Assembly (NCBI RefSeq): GCF_038502225.1
Contig: NW_027195260.1
Span: forward strand, 1 to 64,000
DNA length: 64,000 nucleotides
Source: Cherax quadricarinatus
Lineage: Eukaryota; Arthropoda; Malacostraca; Decapoda; Parastacidae
Direction of reading: 5' to 3'
The position numbers were made by a program, and so were the translations under genes. The notes beneath the pieces were generated by a model. That model searched no databases. It was not told where the DNA came from and saw nothing but the letters and a program-made list of their open reading frames with translations. This document shows positions 63,570 through 64,000 of the stretch, one piece after another; the first letter of the stretch is position 1; every line of letters begins with the position of its first letter.

Positions 63570-64000
63570 AATAGAAAAACAGCAGCACTTGAAATATAAA
63601 ATTTTTATTGTAAGAGTTAAAAATTTAAAACAAAACATGAGTTTTATCCTATTTGAAACAAAAATGAAAATGAAAAAAAAAAATGATAATTGAATTCATT
63701 ATGATGAATATTATCCCGCTTTTCAAGCCATTTTACAACATGCAATAAAATTTTGTGCCCCATTATAAGGAAATTTTAAAGGGACCAAACGGAGTCCTGA
63801 CAGATTTTTTTTAACATGGGCCAGTGACCCCAAGCGGGTTTAAAATGGCTTTAAAAAATAAGAAGGAGGTAACCCAGAAAAGACTTTTTAGCTTTTGGGA
63901 AGGGGAAATTCTTCCAAACTAGAGACCCTTTATCCTTCCCCCCTCCCTCCATCACTATCCCGCCCAATAAAAGGGAAATGATTTACCATTGTTTATTTGC
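63570..64000. other. Noisy sequence block at window end
   Basis: Homopolymer-rich sequence like that of 1-4160 (runs of A, T, G and C, CCCTTTATCCTTCCCCCCTC). I identify no feature. Confidence 0.5.

Overview
This window is non-coding, repeat-dominated nuclear DNA from a eukaryote, most likely a decapod crustacean (crayfish, lobster, crab or shrimp). The guess rests on several repeat families that I recognise as typical of decapod genomes: the LINE 3' end with tail motif CCAGGTAAA, the GATGAAGCCACTGTGTGGCG repeat, and a tRNA-headed SINE with a TCTTA tail. It also fits the long (CT)n, (GT)n and (TAA)n tracts. I found no host protein gene, no spliced gene model and no true tRNA or rRNA gene. Every long reading frame belongs to a transposable element or is an artefact of a tandem repeat. 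I name the families A, B, C and so on for use within this report only.

Layout. 1-4160: noisy sequence with fragments of LINE family A (+), a CR1-like LINE (K, -) and repeat H. 3990-8720: LINE A copy 1 (-), with a zinc-finger ORF1 and an endonuclease/RT ORF2. 8731-9000: repeat E. 9800-13195: rearranged copy of L2-like LINE B (-). 14099-16872: 5'-truncated LINE C (+) with RT and RNase H. 16876-22800: LINE B copy 2 (-) with both ORFs open. 22906-25745: a 35-bp minisatellite and repeat G, split by LINE C copy 2 (-). 26021-27420: a 24-bp tandem array. 27458-30390: LINE F (-) carrying a SINE. 30390-34986: LINE A copy 2 (-), split by a piggyBac-type MITE. 34987-42350: a mosaic of repeat fragments and minisatellites. 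42500-53640: one RTE-type LINE (-) broken by Tigger/pogo-like DNA transposons, one of which carries further LINE fragments (D, a CR1-like piece, E). 54285-60000: old LINE B and F fragments and piggyBac MITE relatives. 60232-60885: a long (CT)n tract. 61950-63560: a decayed piggyBac transposase with a possible right end. 63570-64000: noisy sequence again.

How the parts relate. Several elements can be dated against each other because the window holds both filled and empty insertion sites. The MITE sits in LINE A copy 2 at a TTAA that is empty in LINE A copy 1. LINE C copy 2 sits in repeat G with a 13-bp target duplication, and a second G copy at 36715 is empty. One Tigger-like element sits in the RTE with a TA duplication, and the RTE frame reads through the junction when the insert is ignored. 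The decayed piggyBac transposase lies next to a sequence resembling the MITE right end, so the two may be partners. I see no new defence, secretion or biosynthetic system. The value of the window is its transposon stratigraphy and a few unusual element structures.
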